Below, one piece after another: positions 52,591 to 63,244 of a DNA stretch of 64,000 nucleotides. The notes beneath the pieces are model-generated. The model was not told the DNA's origin and made no database searches. It saw only the letters and a list, made by a program, of their open reading frames with translations. Position 1 is the first letter of the stretch, and every line of letters starts with the position of its first letter. The DNA comes from Tenodera sinensis (taxonomy: Eukaryota; Arthropoda; Insecta; Mantodea; Mantidae). Location of the stretch: positions 147,422,525 to 147,486,524 of the forward strand of contig CM060962.1 in the NCBI GenBank assembly GCA_030765045.1, written 5' to 3'. A program made the translations under genes and the position numbers.

Positions 52591-54301
52591 ATGAAATATA
52601 TGAGGAGCATTTTTTCAAAACTTGATAGAGCACAAATTTTGAGAAAATGAGTTATTATGAGATTCAGTATGTTTTCGATGCCACCAATCGGTCTGTGAAA
52701 TCAGGTTTTGCATAACTCGATATTTGCCATGTGTATGACATGGTGAATCATGAGCGTTTTTTCATAACTCAATAGAGTGCATGCACAGCAATTGTACAAA
52801 ATTCGATACAGCACGGTCTAAAATTGTAAATGAATAGATTTGCCACCTGTCAAGATCCATCACTGACCTGATAATAATTTGCAATATTCCGCTTGTCTGA
52901 TCTTGGTTTCCTGGAATTAAATGCTATACAAAAACCATATCATTATTTCAAAGCCTTCCTGCGGCTAAATAATATAGAGAATTATTCATTTGGTATTATC
53001 GCTGCACTTTTCTGGTTCGAAGGGAAGAGAATGACAATACTACTTGGCTTGTGGTTTATACCAACAACAAACTGTGTTGTCACATACTCTTTCAGAACCT
53101 TTTATCAACGTCGCTCTCAAAGGGGCATTACAAAGACCTAACAATCAAACATGTTCCACACTCAGGATAGTGTGGCATTACTGCAACATAGGCCGCTGTT
53201 TAAAACCATTGTTTATCACACAGTAAAGAATGTTACGTTTTCTGAATCACTTCTACGACTGTGTCACTAGTGTTATGTACATAGATTGAACCAGTCTCTC
53301 GCAAGCACAATCTAAGTCATGGATGAAAGTACAGGGTTTGATTCTCCAGTGACTGAATCTGATGGCAGGAAAAATAGAAGAAAACGTCTTGTTCAAGCTA
53401 CAAAACCCAATAATAAAGAACCATCCATAAAGTGTAATCATGGAATTCAAGATTATCCATCCAAGTCAATAAAGAGGGAAAGTAAGGAATGCAGTTTATG
53501 AGATTTGACATATGAAGGCATTAATGATTTCCATAATAAAGTAAAACGTCCAAATAAAGTGAACCAAGGCAAATTCTTGCTTAAATACATGACAATTGAT
53601 TCTCCAAAACAAAGGAAGTGAAGGAGGAAAATTCTAAACGAAAACAATTTGTGAGTATTAAATATAACATCAGAAAGAAAAATGGAGATGTCTTACCAAT
53701 CTGTGCTGCAAGTTTTCAGGGAATAGCAGGCATGTCTAAGGATAGATTGTCCCTCCTTGCAAGAAAATTTTATTCTACTGGGAATTCACCTAAAGAAAAT
53801 CGAGGGGGGGATAGAACTGGTGCAAAGGACAAGGAGCTTATCATTGCTGTAAAAATGATATTAAAAACTATAGGTGCAGAGAAAGCCACTACAGTAGACA
53901 AAAATCTTCAAGAAATTACCTACCACCAGAATTAAATATTAAAAAAACGTGGAAAATGTTTTGTGAAAAAAGAGAAAAGGAAAAACTATCCACATGCTCT
54001 TCATCCAAATACAAGTTTATTTTTTATAAGTGTTTTAATCTCTCATTCAAGACACCACACACTCATACATGCTCCACGTGCAAATGGAACTAATTTCCAT
54101 AAAACAAGAGACAGATTTGGAGAAGAAAAATGAATATAGGACAAACTACAGATGGCATAAACTTTGTGCAAAGAAGTTTTATACTATAATGAAAGAAGAA
54201 AATCCCGATGTAATCAAAATCTGTTTCGATATGCAGCAAAATCAGCCACTACCTAAATTATCAGTAGGTGAAGTGTATTATTCCAGGCAAGTTTGGTTCT
54301 A

Positions 54302-55224
54302 CGAGGGTAATTCAAATATAAAGGGTAATTGTTGCATATCACGGAGGAAGCAGTTCTGAGCCGGGCAGTAGAGTGGGGGGGGGGGGTTGAAGGTTGGTGT
54401 GTTAGGGAGGGGGAACTAGCTTTGTTGGCTGCTTCGCTAGGTTCTGGCGTCAGTACAGCCATGAGTGAACAAGAGGTTCCTTCGTATGTTGTGCGACGCA
54501 TTATTATCAAGTTTTTAACCAATGAAGCGGTTAAACCTTAAGAGATTTTAACTTGTTTAAGGGCACAGTTTGGGGACACTACACTGTCACAGAATCAAGA
54601 GTTTACTTGGGCCAGACAATTTAAGGGTGGCCGAGAATTTGTGGAAAATGAAAGTCATGCTTGACACCCAAGGTCAAATCTCACAGATGACAACATCCGT
54701 GCCGTTTGAGAGCTCCACTGTTGAAGGAATCGCTTCAGAAGTTGGTTGATTTTCTTCATAATCGACGTACAGTGACTGCAGCTTACTATTGCCAATTGTT
54801 AAGGTCTGTAAAAGCTGCCTACTAAAGCAAAAGACGTCGTATGCCCATCAGAGATGTCATCCTTCTCCAAGACAATTTAACAATGGACACAATGGCGGAC
54901 ATGCACTGGGAAACCCTTGAACACCCTCCCTATAGTCCAGACTTGTCCCCCACCAGACTATTTTTTGTTTGCACCCATGAAAGAATCGCTTAGAGGGAAA
55001 CATTTCGAAAGCAACAACAACGTCGAGGAGTATTTGCGCATTTGATTGGCGACACGCCCTCAAACTTTTTTTGAAGAAGGAATGTTCAAGCTTCCGAAAC
55101 GTTGGCAAAAGTGCGTATAGTGTGAAGGAAGCTATATGGAGAAATGTTGATACAGTCACTTGTGTATATATTTAATTAATAAATATTTTTAACAAAATTA
55201 CCCTTTATATTTGAATCACCCACG
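54302..55224 (+). mobile_element. Mariner element with internal deletion (mariner-5)
   Basis: TA at 54300-54301 and 55225-55226. The left end CGAGGGTAATTCAAATATAA and the reversed right end CGTGGGTGATTCAAATATAA share a further AGGGTAATT. It is 923 bp long. It lies exactly within the coding text of the host transposon. Confidence 0.92.
54462..55145 (+). pseudogene. Mariner transposase lacking the first catalytic block (mariner-5)
   Basis: An HTH part (VVRRIIIKFLTNEAVKP, LSQNQEFTWARQFKGGREFV, 54485-54645) and RSNLTDDNIRAV precede a jump into VDFLHNRRTVTAAYYCQLL (54748-54805). Then LLQDNLTMDT (second Asp region) and LEHPPYSPDLSP (54920-54950), with the third Asp block frameshifted, followed by KESLRGKHFES. 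The first Asp segment is missing, as in mariner-3. Inactive. Confidence 0.85.
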
Positions 55225-56692
55225 TATAATCTTCACTCTAAACCACAAATGAAAGAGAACTTGCATTTCTACACCTGGTTGGAAACTGAGTCATGTAAGG
55301 GATGTAATCAAGTGGCATCTGCTTTGTTGAATTTTCTGTTAGACCTAGAAAAAAAATAAAGTTTCCTTCCAGTATTCATGTTTTCTCAGATTCATGTCCA
55401 AGTCAAAATAAGAACAGTGTAGTAATGACCACGCTCATTGCCTTTTTGGAAAGAAGTACAAAATTTATGTCTATACGTCATTTCTTTCCCATGCGGGGAC
55501 ACATTTACATGGCTCCTGATCATGTGTTGAGGAGTACAGAAGAAAGTAGGATATTTTGTCACCCAATGAATACTACCGAATTCTGTAATCCCATTAAGTT
55601 GAAGTTTTTAACAGGGACTGGCAAATCAAAACACTGAAGAAGACTACTCGGAAGATTGTGAAAGCAAAGCTGCCATTTAACATAGGAATGCAACGTGTCA
55701 TATCGTACAAAAAGTTTTCTACAAACGCATGTGATGTTTCTGTAACTGTGCAGAACACTTACACTGCGTCACCTGTGGAGATTTCTATTTTCAAATCTGG
55801 AATTAAAACATGCCACAAAGAAATGCTGAGGTCCTCATGTCTACAGAAGGTGAACATAGTGTCCAGTGAGAGGAAGAAAGATGTAAAAGAACTCGTGCAA
55901 TTTTTTTTAAATTCCAGAAGTAGCAAAAGGATTTTATAAAGATGTTCTCAGCGACTGTTAAAATATCAAAATAAGTGTACACATTATTGCTTACTAGTTT
56001 AATCACTTTGTATTCTTAAATTTCTGTATTTAATGATTTTGTAACATTTTATAAATGTCTATTATTTGATTAATGTAACAATGTTGATTTGGCCATTTAT
56101 TAAATTTGTATACTGTGCATAAAAATAGATTATGAAGAAATGAAAATAAAATCAAAACAGTAATAAAGACAATAAAACTAGCAGCAAATTAAGGTTGTCA
56201 AATTTGCTTGTTTCATAGTCCATGTCTTCTGTCGAGTTTTGAAAAAACAAGTATTTTTTACCTGGCCAATACTATGAAAAATATCGTTATCCTCTATTAA
56301 TTTCACTCTTGTCTCAAATTGTCCCATGATGATGTTTAGTGTTGCCAAAAATAAAGTTTGTGTAATGAAAGGTTATGCACTAGAATAAAAAAATATGTAA
56401 TTTCTGTAAAAACATCTTTTTGTCCTCTATCGAGTTTTGAAAAAACGCTCCTCATATATCTTGAACTTTCTGGAAATAGCCTCTGAAGTCTCATTCTGAA
56501 TGACTTTAGTAGAACTGGTACACCATAATAGAGAAACAAAAGAAAGCTTACCACACAAAAAATGTCTCATTAAAACACACAATTTATGTTCAAACATTTT
56601 TTGGAGTTAATTACTCTGAATATATATTTTTATTATTGTTTTGAATTTTTAAACACGTATACTTTTCTCAAATAGGAAGTTGTTATTCATTT

Positions 56693-56708
56693 CTCTCTCT
56701 CCCTCTCT

Positions 56709-56759
<51 letters not shown>
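56693..56759 (+). repeat. (TC)n microsatellite
   Basis: TC dinucleotides with a few CCC interruptions at the start. The Glu/Arg frame on the other strand is an artefact. Confidence 0.97.
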
Positions 56760-56762
<3 letters not shown>

Positions 56763-56884
56763 GTGAGGAAAGTGTAATTTCAAAGCCATTACATAGTGAC
56801 CCGTTCTTAAAAATTTGACTATTTTTTAAAGCCTGCTGTATTCCCCTAATCCTGTTGTACTTATAAGGAAGTTGCAATAATACA

Positions 56885-56955
56885 AGAAGAATAAGCTTTT
56901 GTAATAATAGTTTATTGAAGAATGGGTAGAAAAGGTCATGTGAATGTAACATCAG
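56885..56955 (-). repeat. Fragment of the ~122-bp satellite
   Basis: TTATTGAAGAATGGGTAGAA then AGGTCATGTGAATGTAAC corresponds to the reversed satellite phrases at 9830-9990 and 23690-23750. One unit only. Confidence 0.5.
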
Positions 56956-56959
56956 CTTT

Positions 56960-57225
56960 TTACAAAATTAATGTTTAGTGCATAACAGTAATTTTTTTTT
57001 TTTTTCAGTGGACAAATTATATTTTAACGGAATATGAACCTTATAAAAAGGCCCTGATGCTTCAGTTATCAGTAGAGCTGGGATTTCTATGTAGTATCAC
57101 TTAGCAAAATATGTACATAAGTAGTGAAAAGCAGTGAAATATGTAGTAAAATCAGTAATATCAAGTATTTTATTCCAGTGTATAATTTTCTTAGTTACAA
57201 CACTCAAATCATATTTACGCATTAT
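56960..57225. other. No recognised feature
   Basis: It contains a T-run at 56991-57005 and AT-rich sequence. Confidence 0.4.
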
Positions 57226-57230
57226 GTCTT

Positions 57231-57930
57231 TTAGCACACTGAACAATTATGGTATTTTTCAATATTTTCTAGGGTCAATGTGAGATGTTTGCTCCTGAGA
57301 ATGTTCTTATAGACAAAGAAAGATCTTTCCATGTCACATGATGTAACTGGGGCAAATTTTAGGAAAGGAATTTTTCCTAGAGAAATGTTCTTGGGTGGAT
57401 CAACATCACCTCCATTTAGAATTTGGCATATGCAATGAAATGTTGAATAGTTAGGATTTCTCTTTAACACATTTTGCAATTTACTTAGTACACTTGCACC
57501 AGTTTCATGCATAGCACTTAGTTTTTCAATAGCATCCTCTAGGACAGCAACCTCTAGGACAGGTGATGTTTCTAAGCCAGTTGTAGTTGCTCCTGATGTA
57601 GGCAACTAGGGTCGCTAAAGGCAGGCTGGGATTCACAAATAGATGCAGTGCTTTTAGGTTCAAAAGAATCTGCAACAGTCTTTATATCATCTAGATGCTC
57701 ACTATAGAAATGAACTGCTTCTATCCATGTGTTGCATCTCGTTAATACTGGTTTTGGAGGCAGTGATATCTCTGGTAATTGCTGGTTGTAAGAGAGCATT
57801 CGTGGAGATTTTAGAAAAGTCTTTTTTTTTTTCTGGGAGGGGGGGAGGGGCTGAAATTACCCTATCCACTTGTGGAAACTTCATTCTAAATATCTTGGGC
57901 AACATGTTGCAGTCCATGAACCAAGCAGGT
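57231..57930 (-). pseudogene. hAT-like transposase 3' part (hAT-2)
   Basis: Minus frames give WIEAVHFYSEHLDDIKTVAD (57730-57665), preceded by LPPKPVLTR, and then, after a frame change near 57600, EKLSAMHETGASVLSKLQNV, FLKFAPVTSCDMERSFFVYK and NILRSKHLTLTLENIEKY. The last block is a hAT-type C-terminal dimerisation sequence (FAPVTS.D.ERSFS.YK.IL). The 5' part with catalytic residues is missing. hAT-1 at 2.1-3.3 kb is a relative. Confidence 0.65.
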
Positions 57931-58650
57931 AAAATGCTAAGAGTGAGACGACACAATGAAATGGAATCCTCAACTTTTCCTGATGTTTTACTAGGCCTAG
58001 TGAATTTCAATGCAGAGCTAGACAATTCATTAAGAACCCATCTAGAAAAGGCCGCTGTTTTAAAAGGGACTTCAAAAATCATTCAGAATGAACTTCTGCA
58101 GATTATGCTTCAAGTGTGTCATGAGGATATATGAGAGATCAGTGAAGCAGATTTTCTATTATTGTAGTTGAAACTAGTGACGTTTCCAACATATTTCAAA
58201 TAGTTGCCATTTGCAGATACATTGCTAACGGGAAACCAACCGAGGGATTTTGGAACATCATTGCATCAGAAAAGCATGACACCGAAACACTTACTGCTTG
58301 TCTCTTGAAAGAACTCAATACGTTGGGTATTAACAAGCAGAAAGATAAATTAATATCACAGATTCATGATGGTGCTAGTGTTATGAGTGGCTCATCTGCC
58401 AGGGCTCATGCAATGCTGAAACAAGTATATCTAAGAGCTGAATATACCATCCTCATAAGCTTAATCTGGTGATACAAAATACCATGCTAATTAATCAAAA
58501 TGTATGCATTTTTTTGGGTGATGTGCAAAGTATATGCAGGTTCTTTTCCACAAATCCACAAAGAACTGCAGTGCTGGATCAAGTGGTAAAGAGACGACTA
58601 CCTTGCTCAGTTCCCACTAGGTGGAATTTTCATTCAAGGTCTGTTAATAC

Positions 58651-59079
58651 TGTCACCTGGGCCAAAAGCCCAGGCACAGCTAGTAAGATATGTCAGTCAG
58701 AGCCTGAGCTCTGCCGGCAGCAGGAACGGGCTGGTGGCACTTACCTGCCTTAATGACCTGTCCTCCAGCAGGGCAGTAGAGCTTATGGAAACAATAGCTA
58801 TTGTGTGTCATTCTCCCTCTAGACTGTTTCCCTTATTTCACTCCAGAGCATTCCACTTCCAGAACTCTCTCACTGTATGGGACACTATAAAAGGGACTTG
58901 CTCAGGCTCAGAGATGAAGTTAGAGTTAGTTAAATGTTTATGAAGCATTCAGGGGACAGCGCCTGTGAATCGTACAGAGTAGCAGGTCAGTGCAAGTTGT
59001 AATCTGACAGTTCTTTATTGTGATTTGATTCGACAGTTGTGTTGCTCTGAGTTTGTACAAGAGTGATCTAAGTGTAACA
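58651..59079 (+). mobile_element. LTR-like insertion in hAT-4
   Basis: The hAT text stops after RSVNT (about 58650) and resumes after the microsatellite region. The 429-bp insert has TGTCACCTGGGCC..GTGTAACA ends and TATAAAAGGGAC (58886-58897), a convincing TATA box, about 190 bp before the end. A solo LTR is likely, but I cannot confirm a target duplication. Confidence 0.55.
58886..58893 (+). promoter_or_regulatory. TATA box in the LTR-like insert
   Basis: TATAAAAG in a GC-richer context, placed as in an LTR U3 region. Inferred promoter. Confidence 0.4.
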
Positions 59080-59080
59080 T

Positions 59081-59178
59081 TAGAAGAAGAAGAAGAAGAA
59101 GAAGAAGAAGAAGAAGAAGAAGAAGAAGAAGAAGAAGAAGAAGAAGAAGAAGAAGAAGAAGAAGAAGAAGAAGAAGAA
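59081..59178 (+). repeat. (GAA)n microsatellite
   Basis: About 32 uninterrupted AGA units within hAT-4. Poly-Glu and poly-Ser frames are artefacts. Confidence 0.98.
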
Positions 59179-59272
59179 TGTTTCAGGGTTATTTTAAATG
59201 GAGAAGAAATTAAAAATATTAATATTGCTTCCCTTGCATCAGGACCCTTGAAAGCAAGCATTTCAACTTCTG

Positions 59273-59279
59273 TTCTCTC

Positions 59280-59331
<52 letters not shown>
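59273..59331 (+). repeat. (CT)n microsatellite
   Basis: A CT run with one CTGT interruption, about 100 bp after the GAA tract. Confidence 0.97.
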
Positions 59332-59333
<2 letters not shown>

Positions 59334-60099
59334 ATGCCAAGTGTAGATATTGTTTATGGTCAGCTGCAAAAAATCAACATTGACCCCACCCATCTTAAAA
59401 TATGTATTGGTTCTTTTGAAAGGAAAATTCTTTGAAGAATTCAGGGAAGAAAGTAACCTTCCAGGGAACACCAAAAATGAGGGAAAGAGGGCAAAAATGA
59501 ACATGTCAGAATTGAGGAGAGAGGGAAAAGAAATATGACACAATTATTTGTCAAGTGAAGGACAGATTTAAATATCATGGGCCATCTAATTGCTGGTACA
59601 TTATTTCAACCGGAAATGTTCCATTACTATGACTCCAACTTTTCTGACAGGAACCTGAATGAGACATGCAAGGTATAATGCCTTCATTGATTCCAAAAGG
59701 CTCAAAACCAAGCTACCAATAACAGCACTGCAGAATTTCACTGTATGTCTGGAACTGTGGCTTTGATGGATTTTATTCATGCAAACAACTTGAAAGGCAC
59801 TTTTAGAGAATGTGTAAAGCTGTTAAAAATGTTGATAACCATCCCAATGATGACATCAGAAGCTGAGCGTTGTTTCTCCACACTGAAGAGGATTAAGACT
59901 TTTGTGAGAAATACCATTTGACAAGAGAGACTTTCAGCATTAGCAATGTTTTCAATAGAGAAAGACTTCAATATGAATACTTCTGATTTTAGTCAGAAAG
60001 TTGTTGACAAATTCAGTCATAGTAAAGAACATAAGATGAACTTTCTTTTTAAATAGAGCAACAACAATCTTTCTTTCATAGAAGTTTGAAAACAGTGTT

Positions 60100-60226
60100 G
60101 TTGTAATTAATTTAATTTAAAAGGTGAGTTAATTAATAACACTGAACAACACTTACAACATATTTCTCCGGGACGCGTTTCGAAGGTAACTTTCCTCCAT
60201 TATCAACCGGACCTTTTAAATTAAAA
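60100..60226 (-). mobile_element. Short PLE-like fragment with hammerhead motif, bounded by an inverted repeat
   Basis: AATTTAAAAGGT (about 60113-60125) faces ACCTTTTAAATT (60210-60221). Inside, the minus strand carries a hammerhead-like motif. Copies of AGAGCAACAACA lie on both sides (60055-60066 and 60226-60237), a possible target duplication of ~12 bp or a remnant of one. Confidence 0.55.
60168..60210 (-). ncRNA. Hammerhead-ribozyme-like motif with changed core pair
   Basis: On the minus strand: CCGG (60210-60207), TTGATAA (60206-60200), one base, GGAGG, a loop, CCTTC, GAAAC (60181-60177), GCGTC, then CCGG (60171-60168). Stem I is CCGG/CCGG, stem II is five pairs with one wobble, stem III is the palindrome ACGCGT, and the cleavage triplet would be GUC. 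The core differs from CTGANGA at exactly C3 and G8 (now U and A). Confidence 0.6.
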
Positions 60227-60229
60227 GAG

Positions 60230-60690
60230 CAACAACAGTTACTTTGAGACAGTTATTGTGTTTAACACATTTGTACTAAACTAAAATTTTAAAATCACAT
60301 TTGCAGTTTATTTTCAAGATAAATGGTTTACGTTGACTTGTAGTATTCCTTCATATTTTGTGTAAATGTAATTTTAAATGCAATTTTAGTAATAGGATTC
60401 CTGTGAATATTAATAGTGCTCTGTAGTTATTTCATTAAAAATAAGCTTGGTCAGTTGTACAACCAAGTAAGGCATCTTTAGTAGGTTTGATCTCCCATTC
60501 TAATAGGAGTTCTGCAGAAGCTCCTAGTTTCTATTGAGATTTTCTCAGCTACCCTCACAAAGCAAATATCTCTCATTATTTACATTAAGCTTTATTTATG
60601 AACATCTAATACAAAGTCCAAATGCATAAACAGATTTCAGCTGCAACCACCTAAAAATCATACCATGAGCTGCCACTGGTGTATATTATT
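60230..60690. other. No recognised feature
   Basis: AT-rich, nothing identified. Confidence 0.5.
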
Positions 60691-61110
60691 GTGTTCCTAT
60701 AGCTTGCCTATTTGGTTAGTTTAAGTCTGTGCAGTATTTTTAACCCTTTCAGTGTCTTTTTTGAGTTTTTGTCAAATGCAGTTCCTAAGTATTTTGCTTC
60801 ATTGTTCTCTGCAGTACATTATTGTTGTATTTTATAGTAATATTGGTTTCTTTAATCATTTAAATATCTCAAATAGTGTCTAATAAAATTACTCATATTA
60901 AACTTCTGTGCATCATTCTTCTAAAATTTTCTGTACAATATACTATTGCTTTTGATTTTGTTGTTATTGACTTTGGACTAAAACCATGTCAGCAGCAAAG
61001 GCTGGTACTTTAAGGTTTGAACTTTGTGTAGTTGTTAATTAGTCATTTATATGCAATGTTGTACTCAGAACTACACCCTGTGATGCTTCTCTTTGCATGT
61101 ATATGAATTT
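60690..61110 (-). pseudogene. LINE reverse transcriptase relic
   Basis: The minus strand at 61100-60950 reads QREASQGVVLSTTL, HIND and FAADMVLVQSQ. It resembles the non-LTR RT sequence G..LSP.LF..YINDL....(20 residues)..AFADDMVL with FADD changed to FAAD. It continues with KILEE and similar helical text. Upstream fingers are not clear. Confidence 0.45.
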
Positions 61111-61114
61111 TTTA

Positions 61115-62000
61115 GTGAAATCATAGTCATTAATTGTTCAGTGTCTTTGCATTGTAAATTCCTATACAGTGTTAAACAAATATTTACAGGAAACCTAGAA
61201 AAGGTGATCTTGCTAGAAAAATTGATTCATATATTTTTTAATCCTTTTTTCCGAAAGGCTCTTATCCTATTTCTAAATTTCTGAGTACCAGATGTCAAAA
61301 GTAATTTTTCCAAAAGGTAATGATTGGTGCATAAGATTTTTTTCCCATTCAAATTTACTGAGAATAATTTGCATTTAATAGGAATAATTTACCATTACAT
61401 GCGGTTATTCCATTTGTCCATTCTCTTGCTTATCAGTTTCATAACTCAAAGTAATGAATTGGATGCATTTTTCTACTGTATACCATTTCATCTTGGGTAG
61501 TGTTTTTACTGCTCAGGTCATTCTGAACTTCCGTATCACATTCAGAGTCTGCCTGCTCTTTTTGAAGTCCTACATAACTGAGTAGAAGTTAGAATAGTGC
61601 TTCCTGAATGCAAATTGTGGACAGGTGTGAAATCCTTTAGTACGATTCAGTTGGAGTGATGCACTCCCAGTAATTTACCTTGCTTACCAAAAATAGTTTT
61701 ATTATAAATAAAGCTGTTAAATAACAGCTTTATTCCTTCTCCTTCTGTATTAATAATGTATGGCATTATATCCACCAGCCAGGAAATTTAAGCAAATCAT
61801 TTACTCAGAACATTTCAGTTGTCTAAAACATACACAAAAAATTGTAATGCATGTAGCAGTGCACATTGATATTGATATTTATTTTGTTCTAATCTTATAC
61901 ATTTGAGCTATCCTTGAATTGAGTCCTAGCCCATTTATCATGGACAGCTCTTTGCAACACATACAATTGCATTTATCACTGGACATGTTTAAAACATTCT
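61115..62000. other. No recognised feature
   Basis: The minus strand may contain more of the LINE above, but no motif is firm. An inverted pair, AAAGCTGTTA/TAACAGCTTT, sits at 61710-61731. Confidence 0.4.
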
Positions 62001-62007
62001 CATATTA

Positions 62008-62008
62008 C

Positions 62009-62045
<37 letters not shown>

Positions 62046-62068
62046 GTTGTTGTTGTTGTTGTTATTAT
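62008..62068 (+). repeat. (ATT)n-(GTT)6-(ATT)n composite microsatellite
   Basis: Same ATT-GTT-ATT order as at 39299-39480, shorter. Confidence 0.95.
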
Positions 62069-62069
62069 T

Positions 62070-62510
62070 TAAACAATTGCATTTATCTGTTCTTTATTTA
62101 TAGTCTTTTTCTTTCATTTCTATTTGTATTAAATCCCTTTTTTTTTAAGTCCCCCTGTACCCTATTTCACGTACACTTCCTTGGTTTCACTTTTACGAAC
62201 GCGTAGTTCAACTGACTTAACCTAGCTTCCCTCCTTCTGTAACTCCTAACAGCTTCAAAACCATTTGCTCTGTCTCGTCACATGGCAAGGTGTACCTGTT
62301 GCTTGTTTGTTCTTGTCTTTCCTCACATGATAGCTACCTTTCTGATCTCCTCCCTTTTCACAACCATACTTAACACCCGTTTCTTTGCCTTCCCGCTTAC
62401 ACACATCCACTGCTATGTCATCTTTTTCACTTGTATTTTTTCTAATTTTCTTTGGAATTGCCCCCTTACACTCGCTATTCCATACCCTAATAAACTCACT
62501 TATTAATTCA
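62070..62510. other. No recognised feature
   Basis: Pyrimidine-rich sequence upstream of the ORF1 relic; probably its 3' continuation on the minus strand, but unreadable. Confidence 0.35.
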
Positions 62511-62515
62511 CTCCT

Positions 62516-63240
62516 TTAAGCTCTTCTTCCTTCTTTTTTTTCCTTCCCCTTCTCCTCCTTCCCATCACTTCCTATCTCAGCTGGAGCTTCACTCAAGGTC
62601 GTTTCTCCCACCCATACTACACTGCACAACACACGTGTTGCTGGTACATTTTGAAGAGTTCGCATTTCCTGATCGTTCACCTCGTCAGTTGGTGTTGTAT
62701 TCTGTTGATCCAAGCTCTTTGTGTCAATTTTGTTTTCCTGACTCATTGTCTTCTTTTTGTCCACCTCATATAATTTTTTTTGCTCTGATGTCCCTTCTGT
62801 CACTTTTCCATTGATCCATAGCTGCAACTTTCTAATGTATGCCACTTTTCCTTGCTTATGTGCCGATCTTCTTTGTTCTATTAATCTTCTCAGTATTTCT
62901 CTTTGCTTATAATTTAAATCCCTGTTGATGTAGATCTCCATCCCTCTCAGTATTTTGGCTTGTTTTATTACATCTGAGGCCAATTGCATGCTAATGAATT
63001 TCACTAAGATATTTCTTCTTCCTCTTCTGTTGCTGAATCTGAAAGCTTCACAAATTTCGTAGCATCTTACTTCCCTCCCTAATCTTCTTCCTAAAAGTTC
63101 TGGGATCTCTCTTTTGCATCCCTTCCTGTTCTTTCCTCAATTCCCATGATTACTAGGTTGTACCATCTGTTCTTATCTTCCATTTCTTCCACTCTTCTAA
63201 TGTTCATCATCTCATTCTTAACTTCTTCCACATTTCTATT
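62516..63240 (-). pseudogene. LINE ORF1 (RNA-binding) relic
   Basis: The minus strand opens with a coiled-coil/RRM start (NVEEVKNEMMNIRRVEEMED then KNRWYNLVIMGIEERTGRDA, 63235-63135), matching the 'E.RSRRNNLVI.GI.E' entry of LINE ORF1 RRM domains. After a frame break it has an intact 162-residue frame (62516-63004) with LASDVIKQAKILRGMEIYIN then RDLNYKQREILRRLIEQRRS and GKVAYIRKLQLWINGK. This is the second RRM strand/helix block (KLKGT.I.IN.DL....R..L......A...GK.A....D.L..NG) and an acidic tail. ORF1 proteins bind their own RNA as trimers or oligomers. It abuts LINE-C head to head. Confidence 0.7.
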
Positions 63241-63244
63241 AATC

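Larger units (their letters stand above)
53319..55940 (+). pseudogene. Transposase-like protein of unknown superfamily, split by mariner-5
   Basis: In order: a basic N-terminus (DESTGFDSPVTESDGRKNRR, 53320-53380), PICAASFQGIAGMSKDRLSL (53698-53755), a cysteine region (HTHTCSTCK, 54058-54085), YRWHKLCAKKFYTIMKEENP then IKICFDMQQNQPLPKLSVG (54140-54270), the mariner, then FYTWLETESCKGCNQVASAL (55265-55325), FSDSCPSQNKNSVVMT (55388-55430) and RHFFPMRGHIYMAPDH (55475-55525). The combination FD.QQ..P.PKL, SDSC..QNKN and P.RGH.YM..DH occurs in a group of uncharacterised animal proteins. The Asp-containing blocks could be an RNase H-fold DDE site, but this is inference. Frameshifts are few compared with neighbours. 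Confidence 0.6.
52596..56459 (+). mobile_element. Unclassified DNA transposon with ~35-bp inverted ends
   Basis: The left end ATATATGAGGAGCATTTTTT then CAAAACTTGATAGAG is repeated, inverted, at 56425-56459. If the element starts at TGAGGAGC, TATA flanks both sides. Subterminal copies of the motif TTTTTTCAAAACTCGATAG / TTTTTTCATAACTCAATAG occur at 52755-52775 and, inverted, at 56230-56250. The interior encodes one broken protein. Without the nested mariner-5 it is about 2.94 kb. Confidence 0.7.
57935..60056 (+). pseudogene. hAT transposase, ZMYM1/DUF4371-like (hAT-4)
   Basis: It opens with HNEMESSTFPDVLLGLVNFN then KGTSKIIQNELLQIML (57954-58125), typical of DUF4371 in hAT-derived ZMYM1-like proteins. 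EADFLLL..VDE-type text (58150), IASEKHDTETLTACLLKELN (58260-58320), INKQKDKLISQIHDGASVMS (58330-58390), HKLNLVIQN and VVKRRLPCSVPTRWNFHSRS (58580-58640) follow. An LTR-like insert and two microsatellites interrupt it. The text resumes with QLQKINIDPTHLKICIGSFE (59360-59420) and ends in the dimerisation block MMTSEAERCFSTLKRIKTFV (59845-59905). Broken in many places. Confidence 0.75.

Noticed and set aside
58938..59543. 201-residue minus-strand ORF with poly-Ser and Arg/Glu repeats
   Set aside because: It spans the (GAA)n and (CT)n microsatellites and a hAT relic on the other strand; no real domain.
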